Origin: Marinobacter salicampi
Lineage (GTDB): Bacteria; Pseudomonadota; Gammaproteobacteria; Pseudomonadales; Oleiphilaceae
Length of the DNA: 64,000 nt
Assembly: GCF_011074795.1 (NCBI RefSeq)
Contig: NZ_JAAMPF010000001.1
Coordinates: 1-64,000, forward strand
Direction of reading: 5' to 3'
Shown one piece after another: positions 1 through 9,224 of the stretch. Position 1 is the first letter of the stretch. Every line of letters begins with the position of its first letter. Position numbers and translations under genes: made by a program. The notes under the pieces are model-generated. The model saw only the letters and a list, made by a program, of their open reading frames with translations, did not search any database and was not told the DNA's origin.

Positions 1-63
1 CAGTGGTAGAGCACAACCTTGCCAAGGTTGGGGTCGCGAGTTCGAATCTCGTTTCCCGCTCCA
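1..63 (+). tRNA. tRNA-Gly (anticodon GCC), 5' end outside the window
   Basis: The anticodon loop reads CTTGCCAAG, giving anticodon GCC for glycine. The T arm (GTTCGAATC) and the 3' acceptor strand TTCCCGC, discriminator T and encoded CCA end at base 63. The D arm is only partly present and the 5' acceptor strand is missing because the window starts inside the gene. Confidence 0.93.
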
Positions 64-71
64 GATTCTGG

Positions 72-98
72 AAACCCAGCCTGTTTGGCTGGGTTTTT
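72..98 (+). terminator. Rho-independent terminator after tRNA-Gly
   Basis: A 10-bp stem, AAACCCAGCC paired with GGCTGGGTTT, has a 4-nt loop and runs straight into T residues. It lies nine bases after the tRNA CCA end. Confidence 0.85.
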
Positions 99-276
99 CC
101 GTTAGGGCGAAGAGCAACTTTGTCCATGTGTTACCTTTCCTGCTCTGTCTTTATTTCTGCGCCTGAAGCTCATTCAGTTGAGAGGGTTATTCAGCAGATT
201 TCTCGCGTATACTCAGTGTTTTGACGTCTTCCAGCCGTTAGGTCTGGTCCTTCGAAGCAAAAGAACCCAGTACATC

Positions 277-1071
277 ATGATTCACATTCATTCCCTGTTT
301 ATATACCCGGTTAAGTCCCTGTCGGGTATCGCTGTAGAGAGTCTGGCAATTGACCACATGGGGCCGGTTTCCGATCGTCGCTGGATGATAGTGGACGACA
401 AGGGTCAGTTTGTTACCCAGCGAACACGGCCTGAACTGGCGATGGTGGCCACAGCGCTTAACGGGAGGGGTGAAGTCTCTGTAAGCATTCCGGACTGCGG
501 CTCTTTCGCCCTGAAACCGGGAAATTCCATCAGGGCCGTAACGGTTTGGCGGGATACAGTCCAGGCGGTGCCAGCAGAATCGGGCCCGTCGGAAGCACTG
601 AGTGATTTTCTGGGTCAACCGGTGAGCCTGGTTTGTCACGGCCCCGATACAGTCCGCTATTGCGATCAACAGTGGGCCTTGGAAAACAGGCCCGTCGCTT
701 TTGCGGATGGCTTTCCGTTTCTGGTGGTGAATCACGCGTCACTGGATGAGCTCAATACACGCCTTGAAAAGGCAGTAGACGTCCGTCGCTTCCGGCCAAA
801 CGTCGTTATATCCGGAGCTGAGCCATGGGCAGAAGACGACTGGACTGCGCTGACTGTCGGCAACCTTCGGCTTGATCTGGTCAAGCCGTGCTCTCGGTGC
901 ATTTTAACGACAGTGGACCCGGATTCCGGCAAAAAAGACCCGGGTCAGCAACCGCTTCGCACTCTGGGCGGCTATCGTCGCCAGCTCGACGGCGTCATTT
1001 TTGGAAAGAACGCGACTCATCAAGGTGAAGGTCCGCTTCAACTGGGCCAGACAGTGCACACGATCGAATAG
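277..1071 (+). CDS. MOSC domain-containing protein, YcbX-like
   Basis: This 264-residue protein has an N-terminal MOSC beta-barrel, starting at residue 7 with FIYPVKSLSG, followed by a MOSC domain containing RFRPNVVISG and the cysteine motif KPCSRC. MOSC proteins bind a sulfur-ligated molybdenum cofactor; YcbX-type members help reduce N-hydroxylated bases and related compounds. The reading frame is open further upstream to 178, but residues before the ATG at 277 do not resemble the family, so 277 is preferred, although its ribosome site is weak. A TATACT -10-like hexamer at 208-213 could belong to its promoter. The neighbour uup follows after 13 bases, so the two may be cotranscribed. The substrate cannot be read from the sequence. 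Confidence 0.85.
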   Translation: MIHIHSLFIYPVKSLSGIAVESLAIDHMGPVSDRRWMIVDDKGQFVTQRTRPELAMVATALNGRGEVSVSIPDCGSFALKPGNSIRAVTVWRDTVQAVPAESGPSEALSDFLGQPVSLVCHGPDTVRYCDQQWALENRPVAFADGFPFLVVNHASLDELNTRLEKAVDVRRFRPNVVISGAEPWAEDDWTALTVGNLRLDLVKPCSRCILTTVDPDSGKKDPGQQPLRTLGGYRRQLDGVIFGKNATHQGEGPLQLGQTVHTIE

Positions 1072-1084
1072 GAGTAGTCTTGTA

Positions 1085-3007
1085 ATGCCGCTTTTGACAC
1101 TGGATGGACTGTCCCTGGCCTTTGGTCTGCAACCGTTGCTTGACCAGGCCAGTCTTGCCATAGAACCGGGAGAACGGGTGTGCCTTCTGGGCCGCAACGG
1201 TGAGGGCAAGTCAACGCTGCTTAAAATAGTCAGCGGTGAAGTGGGGCCGGATGCCGGTACCGTGCGACTTGAGGAAGGCGCTGTTCTCGCTGTCTTGCCG
1301 CAGAACCTGCCGGCTGATGAGACGCGCACTGCGTATGAGATTGTAGCCAGCGCCTTCCCTGAAACCGGCGAATTGCTGACCCGGTTTCATACCCTCTCCC
1401 AGCAAGCGGATGAACAAAGTCTCGATGAGATGATGAAAGTCCAGGAGCGCCTCGAAGCTCTGGACGGTTGGCGCCTGGACCAGAAAGTGACGGCTATTCT
1501 CGCCCAGTACAGGATCGATCCCGAGCGCCGGTTAAATACTCTTTCCGGTGGTTGGCAGCGGCGGGTTCTGCTTGCCCGGGCTTTGGTCTCAGACCCGGAC
1601 ATGTTGCTTCTGGACGAGCCCACCAACCATCTGGATGTACCAGCCATAGCCTGGCTGGAAGAAGCACTGGTTCAGTTCAGTGGCGCATTGCTCTTTGTCA
1701 GCCACGACCGTGCGTTTATTCGCAGAATGGCCACCCGCATTGTCGAGCTTGACCGTGGTCACCTCATCAGTTTTGCCAGTAACTACGATAAGTATCTGGA
1801 GCTAAAGGAAAAGGCACTGGAAGAAGAGGAGCGGCAAAATGCTCTGTTTGACAAACGTCTCAAGCAGGAAGAAGCCTGGATTAGGCAGGGAGTCAAGGCG
1901 CGAAGGACCCGTAATATGGGACGGGTGCGCGCCCTGAGGGCCATGCGGGAAGAGCGACTTCAGCGCCGGGAACGCGGTGGTACGGCGAACTTTGCGGTAG
2001 AGGATGCAGCCAGGTCGGGGCGCCTTGTAGTTGAGGCGAAAGAGGCAGGGTTCACATATCCGGACGGTAACCAGGTCATCAGGGAACTGAATCTCACCGT
2101 CATGCGTGGGGATAAAATTGGTCTGGTCGGTGAGAACGGTACTGGCAAGACCACCCTGGTCAGGCTGATGCTGGGCGATCTTACACCTACCGAAGGGACC
2201 GTACGGCTCGGAACCAACCGTGAAGTGGCCTATTTTGACCAGTTGCGGGGCGAGCTGGATTTGTCCAGAAACGCACTCGACAACCTGTCTGAAGGTCGAG
2301 AGTTTATTGATATAAACGGCCAGCAGAAGCATGTTCTGGGATACTTGCAGGAGTTTCTGTTCAGCCCTGAAAGAGCGCGCTCACCGGTCAGTGTTTTCTC
2401 GGGGGGCGAGAGAGCAAGGTTGTTGCTGGCAAAGTTGTTCAGCAAGCCTGCAAACATCCTGGTGCTTGATGAGCCTACCAATGATCTTGATGTTGAGACC
2501 CTGGAACTGCTCGAGTCCCAGTTGGTGTCATTCCAGGGCACGGTGATTGTTATCAGCCACGATCGGGAGTTTTTGGACAACGTGGTGACCGACACCCTGT
2601 TTCTGGATGGGAGCGGTGCCGTTCACAGTTACGTCGGCGGCTATACGGACTGGCGCCGCCAGGGGGGAAGTTTTCCCTCGGAACAGAAAGTAAGCAAGCA
2701 GGCGGGAAAGAAAACCAGGCCGCCCGCATCCCTGGCACCGCAAAAACAGCAAAAACCGGAGCCAGTAAAGCCAAAATCGGTAAAACTCAGTTACAAGTTA
2801 AAACTGGAGCTTGAGCAATTACCGGGCAGAATAGAAAAGCTGGAATCCCTTGTGGCAGACCAGCGAGCTGAGGTTAGCAATCCCGACTTTTACAATCGAC
2901 CAGCCGGCGAAGTCACCTTGGTGCTTGATGAACTCGCGAAAAATGAAGCAACACTGGAAGCGACCATTGAGCGCTGGATGGAGCTGGAAGAGCAGGGCAA
3001 TGAATGA
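1085..3007 (+). CDS. uup: ABC-F family ATPase Uup
   Basis: A 640-residue soluble ABC-F protein with two ATPase cassettes and no membrane domain. Cassette 1 has Walker A GRNGEGKST, signature LSGGWQRRV and Walker B LLLDEPTNHLD. Cassette 2 has GENGTGKTT, FSGGERARL and LVLDEPTNDLD. Both have SHDR switch histidines. A basic linker leads to a C-terminal coiled coil (about 565-640), the DNA-binding domain that separates Uup from EttA and YheS. Uup limits precise excision of transposons and is linked to ribosome and replication-intermediate processing. Length matches E. coli Uup. The ATG at 1085 follows an AGGAG site; an open stretch upstream to 1001 overlaps the MOSC gene and is not family-like. The stop overlaps the next start. 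Confidence 0.95.
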   Translation: MPLLTLDGLSLAFGLQPLLDQASLAIEPGERVCLLGRNGEGKSTLLKIVSGEVGPDAGTVRLEEGAVLAVLPQNLPADETRTAYEIVASAFPETGELLTRFHTLSQQADEQSLDEMMKVQERLEALDGWRLDQKVTAILAQYRIDPERRLNTLSGGWQRRVLLARALVSDPDMLLLDEPTNHLDVPAIAWLEEALVQFSGALLFVSHDRAFIRRMATRIVELDRGHLISFASNYDKYLELKEKALEEEERQNALFDKRLKQEEAWIRQGVKARRTRNMGRVRALRAMREERLQRRERGGTANFAVEDAARSGRLVVEAKEAGFTYPDGNQVIRELNLTVMRGDKIGLVGENGTGKTTLVRLMLGDLTPTEGTVRLGTNREVAYFDQLRGELDLSRNALDNLSEGREFIDINGQQKHVLGYLQEFLFSPERARSPVSVFSGGERARLLLAKLFSKPANILVLDEPTNDLDVETLELLESQLVSFQGTVIVISHDREFLDNVVTDTLFLDGSGAVHSYVGGYTDWRRQGGSFPSEQKVSKQAGKKTRPPASLAPQKQQKPEPVKPKSVKLSYKLKLELEQLPGRIEKLESLVADQRAEVSNPDFYNRPAGEVTLVLDELAKNEATLEATIERWMELEEQGNE

Positions 3008-3678
3008 ACATCACTTATTCCTTCAAGTTTCAGGATGCGCGCACTGTTGATTTCCGTATAGCAGATACGCAACTGACTTCGGCTCCGGCAAAGCAGCCTC
3101 AATGGACGCGTCTTGAACATTGCCAATGCTCCAATTGTCCGCTGAAACGAACTGAGCATGAGTATTGCCCGGCTGCCGTGGCCATGTTACCGGTGGTTGA
3201 GGTCTTCAAAAACGAGGATGCCTACCAGCGTGTGGAGGTTACAGTCGTTGATGACCGCAGAACATATCAGAAGACTACCGCCCTGGAAGAAGCGTTACGG
3301 TCTTTGCTCGGCCTGAAAATGGCCAATAGCGGGTGCCCTATGCTGGCAGACCTGAAGCCTATGGCGGTGCACCATTTGCCATTCGCCAGCAATGATGAAT
3401 TCATCATGCGCAGCGTTTCCCAATATTTGTTACAGCAATATTTCGCCAAGCGCAACGATCAGCAGCCAGACTGGGAGCTCAAAGGTCTGGTGGAGCGTAA
3501 CCAACGGCTCCAGTTAGTGAATCAGGCCCTTTGGCAGCGTATCCATTCGGTTTGCCAGGGTGACAGTAATCTGAAAGCGCTACTTAACTTTTTCTCCATG
3601 GCGTCCAGTGTCAGTTTCTCTCTGGAGAGTCAGCTACGGAAGCTGGCCTCGAAAATGCGCGGTGAAACCAGCGCCTGA
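3004..3678 (+). CDS. Uncharacterised cysteine-containing protein overlapping uup
   Basis: A 224-residue protein whose ATG sits in an ATGA overlap with the uup stop, implying translational coupling. I do not recognise a named function. An N-terminal beta-rich part is followed by a cysteine cluster at about residues 39-55 (CQCSNCPLK, then EHEYCP), a second short motif GCPMLADLKPMAVHHLPF near residue 117, and an alpha-helical C-terminal half. The closely spaced cysteines with nearby histidines suggest a metal site, but this is inference. There is no signal peptide or membrane segment, so it is probably cytoplasmic. It ends one base before the convergent stress-protein gene, leaving no room for an independent terminator. 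Confidence 0.75.
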   Translation: MNITYSFKFQDARTVDFRIADTQLTSAPAKQPQWTRLEHCQCSNCPLKRTEHEYCPAAVAMLPVVEVFKNEDAYQRVEVTVVDDRRTYQKTTALEEALRSLLGLKMANSGCPMLADLKPMAVHHLPFASNDEFIMRSVSQYLLQQYFAKRNDQQPDWELKGLVERNQRLQLVNQALWQRIHSVCQGDSNLKALLNFFSMASSVSFSLESQLRKLASKMRGETSA

Positions 3679-4110
3679 TCAATGGATCCGGACAGCAAGG
3701 ACATCACACACTGCGCCATGCAGAACACCGTTTGCTGTTGAGCCCAGGAGTAATTGGAACCCCTTCCTGCCATGGCTACCTACAATAATCAGGTCAATGC
3801 CCATTTCCTCGCTCATGCGATGAATCTCGGATTCGGGGCGGCCGACGGTCGCTATCTGGTTATTAACGGAAACATTATACTCTTCGCCGTATTTGGAAAG
3901 CTGTGCTTTGGCAGCCTTGTCGAGCTGGTCCTGGAGCTCGGTCAGATCCATTGGAATGTCACCTCCGTAAGCGTAGCCAACCGGCTCCACCACATGAACG
4001 AGAACAAGCTCGGCGTGATGGGCATCCTGTATCTGTTTGGCTTTCTGTAAAACCTGAGGTGCTTCTTCAGTAAGGTCTATGGCAACCAGTATTTTGGTGT
4101 AGGCATCCAT
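3679..4110 (-). CDS. Universal stress protein, UspA family
   Basis: A 143-residue single-domain Usp fold protein. It opens with the typical strand YTKILVAIDLTEEA and ends with the nucleotide-binding signature VGSHGRKG followed by LLLGSTANGVLH, so it is likely an ATP-binding (MJ0577-like) member. These dimeric cytoplasmic proteins accumulate in stationary phase and under stress; the exact role is usually unknown. The ATG at 4110 has a purine-rich GGGGGAAGAG site. An in-frame extension to 4218 is not Usp-like and is rejected. It is transcribed alone and converges on the uup-linked gene. Confidence 0.9.
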   Translation of the reverse strand: MDAYTKILVAIDLTEEAPQVLQKAKQIQDAHHAELVLVHVVEPVGYAYGGDIPMDLTELQDQLDKAAKAQLSKYGEEYNVSVNNQIATVGRPESEIHRMSEEMGIDLIIVGSHGRKGFQLLLGSTANGVLHGAVCDVLAVRIH

Positions 4111-4306
4111 TGGCTCTTCCCCCGATGAAAACAAGGTCTGCTGGAAAAGGCGCTTGGGCGGCACACATCTTCCAGCACTATGTAGGCTAACTGTAAGCCA
4201 TTTAAGGGCGAGGTACACTGATCGGGATCAAGGTTCTGGGTTGTAGCACGGTATGCGTCGGGCCGGGCGTGCGGCCGGCCCTCCAAGACTTTACCTAGGA
4301 CCCTGC

Positions 4307-5125
4307 TCAGGCGGTTTGAGAAAGTAGATCAATAGCGGTAGCCAGTTCACGCAAAATGCCTTTGGAGTAGCGCTCAATAATAAAAGGCACGTTGTCATCG
4401 TTAAAATTGATGTACGAGCTCCTGATAAACTGCCATTTAGTGGCAACGCCATCGATCGCTTCGTTCAGCTCTCCGGTCGCTTGAGTGTCTGTCAGCTGGG
4501 CTACCAGAACGTCGAACTGAGCTGCCTGCTCGTCCAGCGCTGCTTCAGAGTCGGAACCCTGAAAGGTCTGGGACACAGAGGAGTAGGAGCGGGCGGAGTA
4601 TTTCGCCATCATCTGGGACATAAGAACAGCAGCAGATCGTGCAGCTTCTGTTCGAGGGTTGGTTTCTTCGCCCAGCGCCTCACGACCCACCGCGTAAAGT
4701 TCCGCTGACAGGGCCGCCAGATTCTGGGCCTGGTTTGCCATCTGCGAAACGAGGCGGAGATCGGGATAACCGGTATCACGAACGTCATTAATATTCTGGC
4801 GCATCAATTCCTTGAAACTTCCGAATTCAGCGGTCAGAGCAGCCACCTGCTCAGTGTCGAACACCTCGGTGCTGGCTTCGCTGACAATGTTCATTGCCGC
4901 GTTGGCTTCGTTGATTCCGGCTACGACTTCATTCAGGACGTCGGTCGCATTGGTGGCGCTGAACTGGTAATAGGCGCTGAGTGCCACGAAATTGCTTACC
5001 TGGAATTCGTGGAGGCTTGGCAGCAGGCGTGTCTGGCCTTGCTGAGCTTCAGCTGCCATCGAGGTCGTTAGCAAGGCCAGCAATACAAATAGGGTGGAAC
5101 GAATCCGGGGAGGGGTTACTAGCAT
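4307..5125 (-). CDS. Secreted helical protein of unknown function
   Basis: A 272-residue protein with a clear Sec signal peptide: basic start, then hydrophobic STLFVLLALLTTSMAAEAQ with likely cleavage after AEA near residue 27. The mature part is almost entirely alpha-helical and rich in Ala, Asn, Gln and Glu. It could form a periplasmic helical bundle like the sensor domain of PilJ/NarX-type receptors, but has no transmembrane or signalling domain after it; that comparison is only a guess. Start ATG 5125 is preceded by GGAG nine bases upstream. The gene stands alone, divergent from fadBA across a 484-bp intergenic region. Confidence 0.7.
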   Translation of the reverse strand: MLVTPPRIRSTLFVLLALLTTSMAAEAQQGQTRLLPSLHEFQVSNFVALSAYYQFSATNATDVLNEVVAGINEANAAMNIVSEASTEVFDTEQVAALTAEFGSFKELMRQNINDVRDTGYPDLRLVSQMANQAQNLAALSAELYAVGREALGEETNPRTEAARSAAVLMSQMMAKYSARSYSSVSQTFQGSDSEAALDEQAAQFDVLVAQLTDTQATGELNEAIDGVATKWQFIRSSYINFNDDNVPFIIERYSKGILRELATAIDLLSQTA

Positions 5126-5609
5126 CGGATGTATCTCCGTTAGTTCGATTTTTTATTTTTTCGGCGTCACCTTAAATGGCGTCGCGACTCTGTCCAGGCG
5201 GCTCATGGGTATGATGTTGGACTAAAGTTTGATAATGACGGTAAAGTAACTCTTCCAGCCAATCAACAGTTTTCCGGGCCACAGACCCCATTAAATGTAA
5301 AGAATCATCAAAGCTAGACTGTAATTCTTGGGCGCTTTCTCAATATTACCCCGTAGTAAACTGATTAACTGTGTATTTGTGTTTAAATTCTCTGAATCTG
5401 ACGACGGGGAACCAGGTGAGTTGTGAATTTAGAAAGAAACAAATTGACAAACGGACCGTTTTTTTTCATCGTGTGCCACTCTCGATTCAAACGACTGTAT
5501 GAATTTTGGATCGAACGATCGGGCAGTGACCGAATTTTTGCTGCAATAAAGGCCTGGCTGACCTCAGTCAGGCCGGTAGCAGTTCCCAACACAGACTGGA
5601 GATCAGTTG
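5126..5609. other. Intergenic region between the secreted protein gene and fadBA
   Basis: No gene is supported in these 484 bases. The stretch is more A/T-rich than its surroundings and holds divergent promoters by position. It contains a TTGACA hexamer at 5444-5449, the symmetric element at 5449-5461, the palindrome GATCGAACGATC at 5509-5520, and inverted GGCCTG/CAGGCC sequences near 5551-5574. Confidence 0.6.
5444..5472 (+). promoter_or_regulatory. Candidate fadBA -35 box overlapping a symmetric operator
   Basis: TTGACA (5444-5449) is a consensus -35 box. It overlaps AAACGGACCGTTT (5449-5461), a perfect inverted repeat around one central base. TetR-type fatty-acid regulators such as PsrA use operators with CAAAC and GTTTG half sites, so a lipid-responsive repressor is possible. 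The expected -10 position does not match the consensus well and the spacing of half sites differs from PsrA, so confidence is low. Confidence 0.35.
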
Positions 5610-7757
5610 ATGATTTACGAAGGTAAAGCCATCACGGTTAAAAAGATCGAAGGCGGAATCGCTCAGCTGGACTTCGACTTGCAGGGCGAGTCAGTAAACA
5701 AGTTCAATCGCCTCACCATCGAAGAGCTAGGCGCCGCAACCGATAAACTGAAGGCCGAAAAAGGCATCAAGGGTCTGGTAGTAACCAGTTCCAAAGACAG
5801 TTTTATCGTCGGCGCTGATATCACCGAGTTTACCGAGCTCTTCGCTGGCTCAGAAGAAGACCTGGTTGCCAACAACCTCAAAGCTAATGCGGTATTCAAC
5901 GCCGTTGAGGATTTGCCATTCCCCACGGTTACGGCGATCAACGGCATGGCCCTGGGCGGCGGCTTTGAGATGTGTCTCGCTACTGACTACCGTGTCATGG
6001 ACCCGAAAGCCAAGGTAGGGCTGCCCGAAGTCAAGCTGGGTATTTTCCCGGGCTTCGGTGGTACGGTTCGTCTGTCCCGCCTCGTAGGCGTGGATTATGC
6101 CGTTGAGTGGATCAGTGGCGGTACTGAAAACCGTGCGGATGCTGCCCTGAAAGTGGGTGCAGTGGATGCGGTGGTTGAGGGCAGCAAGTTAATGGACGCT
6201 GCCATCAGGATCATCAACGAATGCAACGAAGGCAAGTTTGACTATCAGGCCCGTCGGGAAGAGAAGAAGGGCAAGATCAAGCTGAATGCCATGGAAAGCA
6301 TGATGGCGTTCGAGATCTCCAAAGCCTTTGTTGCTGGCAAGGCAGGCAAGAATTATCCCTCGCCGGTCGAGGCCATCAAGGTTATGCAGAAGCATGCGGG
6401 CATGACCCGTGACAAGGCCATTGAAGTCGAAGCCAAGGGCTTCGCCAAGATGGCCAAGACCAACACTGCAGCCTGCCTGGTCGGTCTCTTCCTGAACGAT
6501 CAGGAACTTAAGAAAAAAGCGAAGCAGTGGGAGAAGGAAGCCAACGACGTCAAACTGGCGGCGGTACTCGGTGCCGGCATCATGGGCGGCGGTGTCGCCT
6601 TCCAGTCTGCGCTGAAAGGCACCCCGATCATCATGAAGGACATCAACCAGGACGGTATCGCCCTGGGCCTTAAAGAAGCCAAGAAGCTTCTCGCCAAGCG
6701 GGTCGAAAAAGGCAAGATGAAGCCCGACCAGATGGCTGATGTCCTTAACAGTATTACGCCAACCCTTAACTACGGCGATTTCAAGAACGTGGACCTGGTG
6801 GTTGAAGCGGTTGTTGAGAATCCGAAGGTCAAGGACGCCGTACTCCGTGAAACCGAGGATGCGGTTCGTGAGGATGCCATCCTTACCTCAAACACCTCAA
6901 CGATCTCGATCGATCTGCTTGCCAAGAATCTCAAGCGTCCCGAGAATTTCTGTGGCATGCACTTCTTCAATCCTGTGCACATGATGCCCCTGGTTGAAGT
7001 AATCCGGGGCGCCAAGACCAGTGACCGTGCGATCGCCACCACCGTCGCCTATGCCAAGGCCATGGGTAAGACTCCGATTGTGGTTAACGACTGCCCGGGC
7101 TTCCTGGTTAACCGGGTCCTGTTCCCCTATTTCGGCGGATTCATCGGCCTTGTTCGTGACGGAGCTGACTTCCAGCACGTTGACAAGGTGATGGAGAAGT
7201 TCGGTTGGCCCATGGGGCCTGCCTACCTGCTTGACGTTGTTGGCATGGACACCGGCAAGCACGCCGGCGAGGTGATGGCAGAAGGCTTCCCGGACCGGAT
7301 GAAGCATGAAGGCACCACCGCCATTGATGTGATGTTCGATAACAAGCGCTTCGGCCAGAAGACCGAAAAGGGCTTTTACAAGTACGAGCTGGACCGTAAG
7401 GGCAAGCAGAAGAAGGTTGTGGACGAAGAAACCTACAAGCTGCTTGAACCCGTGGTCCAGGGCAAGAATGACTTCAGCGACGAAGACATCATCGCACGCA
7501 TGATGTTGCCGCTTTGCCTGGAAACCGTTCGCTGCCTGGAGGACAAGATAGTAGAGGCGCCCGCTGACGCGGACATGGGCCTGATCTATGGTATCGGCTT
7601 CCCGCCGTTCCGTGGTGGGGCACTGCGCTACATCGACGATATGGGCGTTGCCGAATTCGTCGAACTGGCAGACAAGTACGCAGACCTTGGGCCGCTTTAC
7701 CACCCAACTGAAGGTCTGCGTGAAATGGCCAAGACTGGCAAAAAGTTCTTTGGCTGA
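5610..7757 (+). CDS. fadB: Fatty acid oxidation complex alpha subunit FadB
   Basis: A 715-residue multifunctional enzyme of beta-oxidation: enoyl-CoA hydratase/isomerase in the first third and L-3-hydroxyacyl-CoA dehydrogenase after it. The crotonase half shows the oxyanion-hole region [18 protein letters not shown] and [14 protein letters not shown], with both catalytic-type glutamates. The dehydrogenase half starts near residue 315 with the NAD motif GAGIMGGG and has the active-site region [14 protein letters not shown]. It forms an alpha2-beta2 complex with FadA. The ATG at 5610 follows GGAG and gives the family start MIYEGKAI; a TTG one codon upstream is less likely. fadA follows after 34 bases. 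Confidence 0.97.
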   Translation: MIYEGKAITVKKIEGGIAQLDFDLQGESVNKFNRLTIEELGAATDKLKAEKGIKGLVVTSSKDSFIVGADITEFTELFAGSEEDLVANNLKANAVFNAVEDLPFPTVTAINGMALGGGFEMCLATDYRVMDPKAKVGLPEVKLGIFPGFGGTVRLSRLVGVDYAVEWISGGTENRADAALKVGAVDAVVEGSKLMDAAIRIINECNEGKFDYQARREEKKGKIKLNAMESMMAFEISKAFVAGKAGKNYPSPVEAIKVMQKHAGMTRDKAIEVEAKGFAKMAKTNTAACLVGLFLNDQELKKKAKQWEKEANDVKLAAVLGAGIMGGGVAFQSALKGTPIIMKDINQDGIALGLKEAKKLLAKRVEKGKMKPDQMADVLNSITPTLNYGDFKNVDLVVEAVVENPKVKDAVLRETEDAVREDAILTSNTSTISIDLLAKNLKRPENFCGMHFFNPVHMMPLVEVIRGAKTSDRAIATTVAYAKAMGKTPIVVNDCPGFLVNRVLFPYFGGFIGLVRDGADFQHVDKVMEKFGWPMGPAYLLDVVGMDTGKHAGEVMAEGFPDRMKHEGTTAIDVMFDNKRFGQKTEKGFYKYELDRKGKQKKVVDEETYKLLEPVVQGKNDFSDEDIIARMMLPLCLETVRCLEDKIVEAPADADMGLIYGIGFPPFRGGALRYIDDMGVAEFVELADKYADLGPLYHPTEGLREMAKTGKKFFG

Positions 7758-7764
7758 TTCCTGA

Positions 7765-8967
<1,203 letters not shown>

Positions 8968-9010
8968 TAGCAACTCGGCGTAAGTTTGCATAGCTCAGAT
9001 GGTGAACAGA

Positions 9011-9037
9011 AAAAGCCCGGCGTCGCCGGGCTTTTTT
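9011..9037 (+). terminator. Rho-independent terminator of fadBA
   Basis: AGCCCGGC (9014-9021) pairs with GCCGGGCT (9025-9032) around a 3-nt loop, followed by a run of six T. Confidence 0.93.
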
Positions 9038-9224
9038 ATGACAGAGCCCGTCAGAACAGCGCCGGGCTGGGAAATAATGGGTTGTCTTGCTCATCTTGAC
9101 CCTGTAAAACAGAGCACTTATAAGTTACGGCGGCCTTTTGCTATTTTCTAGCCGTCTGATTTTTCCAGAGTTTACCGTTTGCCGGCGTCAGTGCCGTTAA
9201 CCGCCAAGGATACAGATCTCCGAT

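Noticed and set aside
4256..4282. GC-rich inverted repeat GGGCCGG/CCGGCCC downstream of the secreted protein gene
   Set aside because: No U tract follows on the minus strand, so it is not called a terminator.
8991..9012. tRNA-like string GCATAGCTCAGATGGTGAACAG after fadA
   Set aside because: It resembles a D arm only. No anticodon arm, T arm or acceptor pairing follows, because the fadBA terminator begins at once.
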